DNA of 64,000 bases, from assembly GCA_963709775.1 (NCBI GenBank), contig CAVPXS010000007.1:310001-374000 (forward strand), given 5' to 3'. Both the position numbers and the translations under genes were made by a program. Numbering within the stretch: position 1 is the stretch's first letter; each line of letters opens with the position of its first letter. The notes beneath the pieces are model-generated. The model saw only the letters and a list, made by a program, of their open reading frames with translations, had not been told where the DNA came from and ran no database searches. Source of the stretch: Salinimicrobium sp963709775 (GTDB lineage: Bacteria; Bacteroidota; Bacteroidia; Flavobacteriales; Flavobacteriaceae). Below, one piece after another: positions 63,678-64,000 of this stretch.

Positions 63678-64000
63678 TTATCCGGGAGGTTTCTCAAATC
63701 CTTTACGGGTCATCTCACCCCAACCTTTATTACCTGTGATTTTTTCCCAGTTTCCTTTTAGAGCAGCATAAACTGTAAAGGGATGAAAGAAGATGGGTTC
63801 AAGAAGGGCAACCAAAGTTAGTTTCAAAAGATCTTCGAGCCGTTGGTATTTTTTGAAAGTGGCTTCTTCTGTGTAAAGTGCGATCATGGAAAACATTATT
63901 GCAAAGGAATACACAAAGAAAAGGAAGAGAAAAAAATACTTCCAGCTAATGAATCCAAGAATAACCAGCAAAAAGGTTATTAAAAGTCCCAGCAATTCTA
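63678..64000 (-). CDS. C-terminal end of a glycosyltransferase family 2-like membrane protein (start outside window)
   Basis: The frame remains open to the right edge, so the apparent start at 63995 is not real. The visible 107 residues contain three hydrophobic helices (LLGLLITFLLVILGFISWKYFFLFLFFVYSFAIMFSMIALYTE split by short turns, then VALLEPIFFHPFTVYAALKG) and end in WEKITGNKGWGEMTRKGFEKPP. The final GNxGWGxMTRKGF motif is typical of the C-terminal end of PgaC-like family 2 glycosyltransferases next to yaiO in Flavobacteriaceae. The catalytic part is not in the window, so the call rests on this tail and the neighbour. Confidence 0.65.
   Translation of the reverse strand, partial: ELLGLLITFLLVILGFISWKYFFLFLFFVYSFAIMFSMIALYTEEATFKKYQRLEDLLKLTLVALLEPIFFHPFTVYAALKGNWEKITGNKGWGEMTRKGFEKPPG

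Noticed and set aside
1..64000. CRISPR array
   Set aside because: No regularly spaced repeats with unique spacers were found; the only short tandem repeats are the codons of the OmpA calcium-binding repeats and the tRNA-half copies.

Overview
The window comes from a member of the Flavobacteriaceae (Bacteroidota), probably close to the Gramella/Salegentibacter/Zunongwangia group. The support is indirect but consistent: SusC/SusD outer-membrane pairs, FecR plus an ECF sigma factor, promoters of the Bacteroidetes type (TAnnTTTG at -7) in front of many genes, a PID-CTERM-like tail, YaiO and DUF5916 proteins, and a flavobacterial order of housekeeping genes.

Layout. 1-18 kb is ordinary, intact chromosome: an OmpA porin cut by the window edge, kbl, a RecB/AddA-like helicase-nuclease, superoxide dismutase, recJ, rsmI, tdk-alr, mscL, asd, a prolyl oligopeptidase and a lone ABC ATPase. 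17.8-26.3 kb carries a GreA-like protein, mtgA, a FAD oxidoreductase, the fatty-acid and ribosome cluster (accC-accB-fabH-rpmF-DUF177), pdxA and, divergently, ribE. 26.7-38.9 kb holds a GluR0-like ligand-gated channel, a large M16 peptidase, DUF2809, a short BLUF photoreceptor, a DUF5916 outer-membrane protein, an unknown membrane protein, a translationally coupled TsdA-type dihaem cytochrome plus porin, and an aspartate-racemase-family gene.

39-57.7 kb is the accessory part. A 65-bp direct repeat (64/65 identical) at 41082-41146 and 57676-57740 covers the 3' end of a tRNA(CAU) gene and its terminator. With the adjacent tyrosine recombinase it marks a 16.6-kb integrated island. The cargo reads as one outer-membrane nutrient-acquisition locus: ECF sigma, FecR, a SusC with an N-terminal STN signalling domain, SusD, a small lipoprotein, an M16 peptidase, a beta-propeller lipoprotein and a secreted phosphoesterase. 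Immediately left of the island lies a decayed AAA ATPase. Near-identical copies of a replication-protein-like fragment occur just outside the left edge and inside the right edge. Just upstream of the tRNA are two tRNA 5'-half copies whose D-loop is replaced by an 18-nt palindrome. 58-64 kb returns to chromosome: mce, rbfA, an FtsX-type permease, a small beta-barrel, dusB, yaiO and the end of a glycosyltransferase-like gene.

Caution on sequence quality: at least a dozen genes are broken by single-base gains or losses, many in short homopolymers. One is accC, which should be essential. Many of these breaks are therefore probably consensus errors rather than real pseudogenes, and the reading of the SusC/SusD/M16 locus as dead or alive depends on resolving them.
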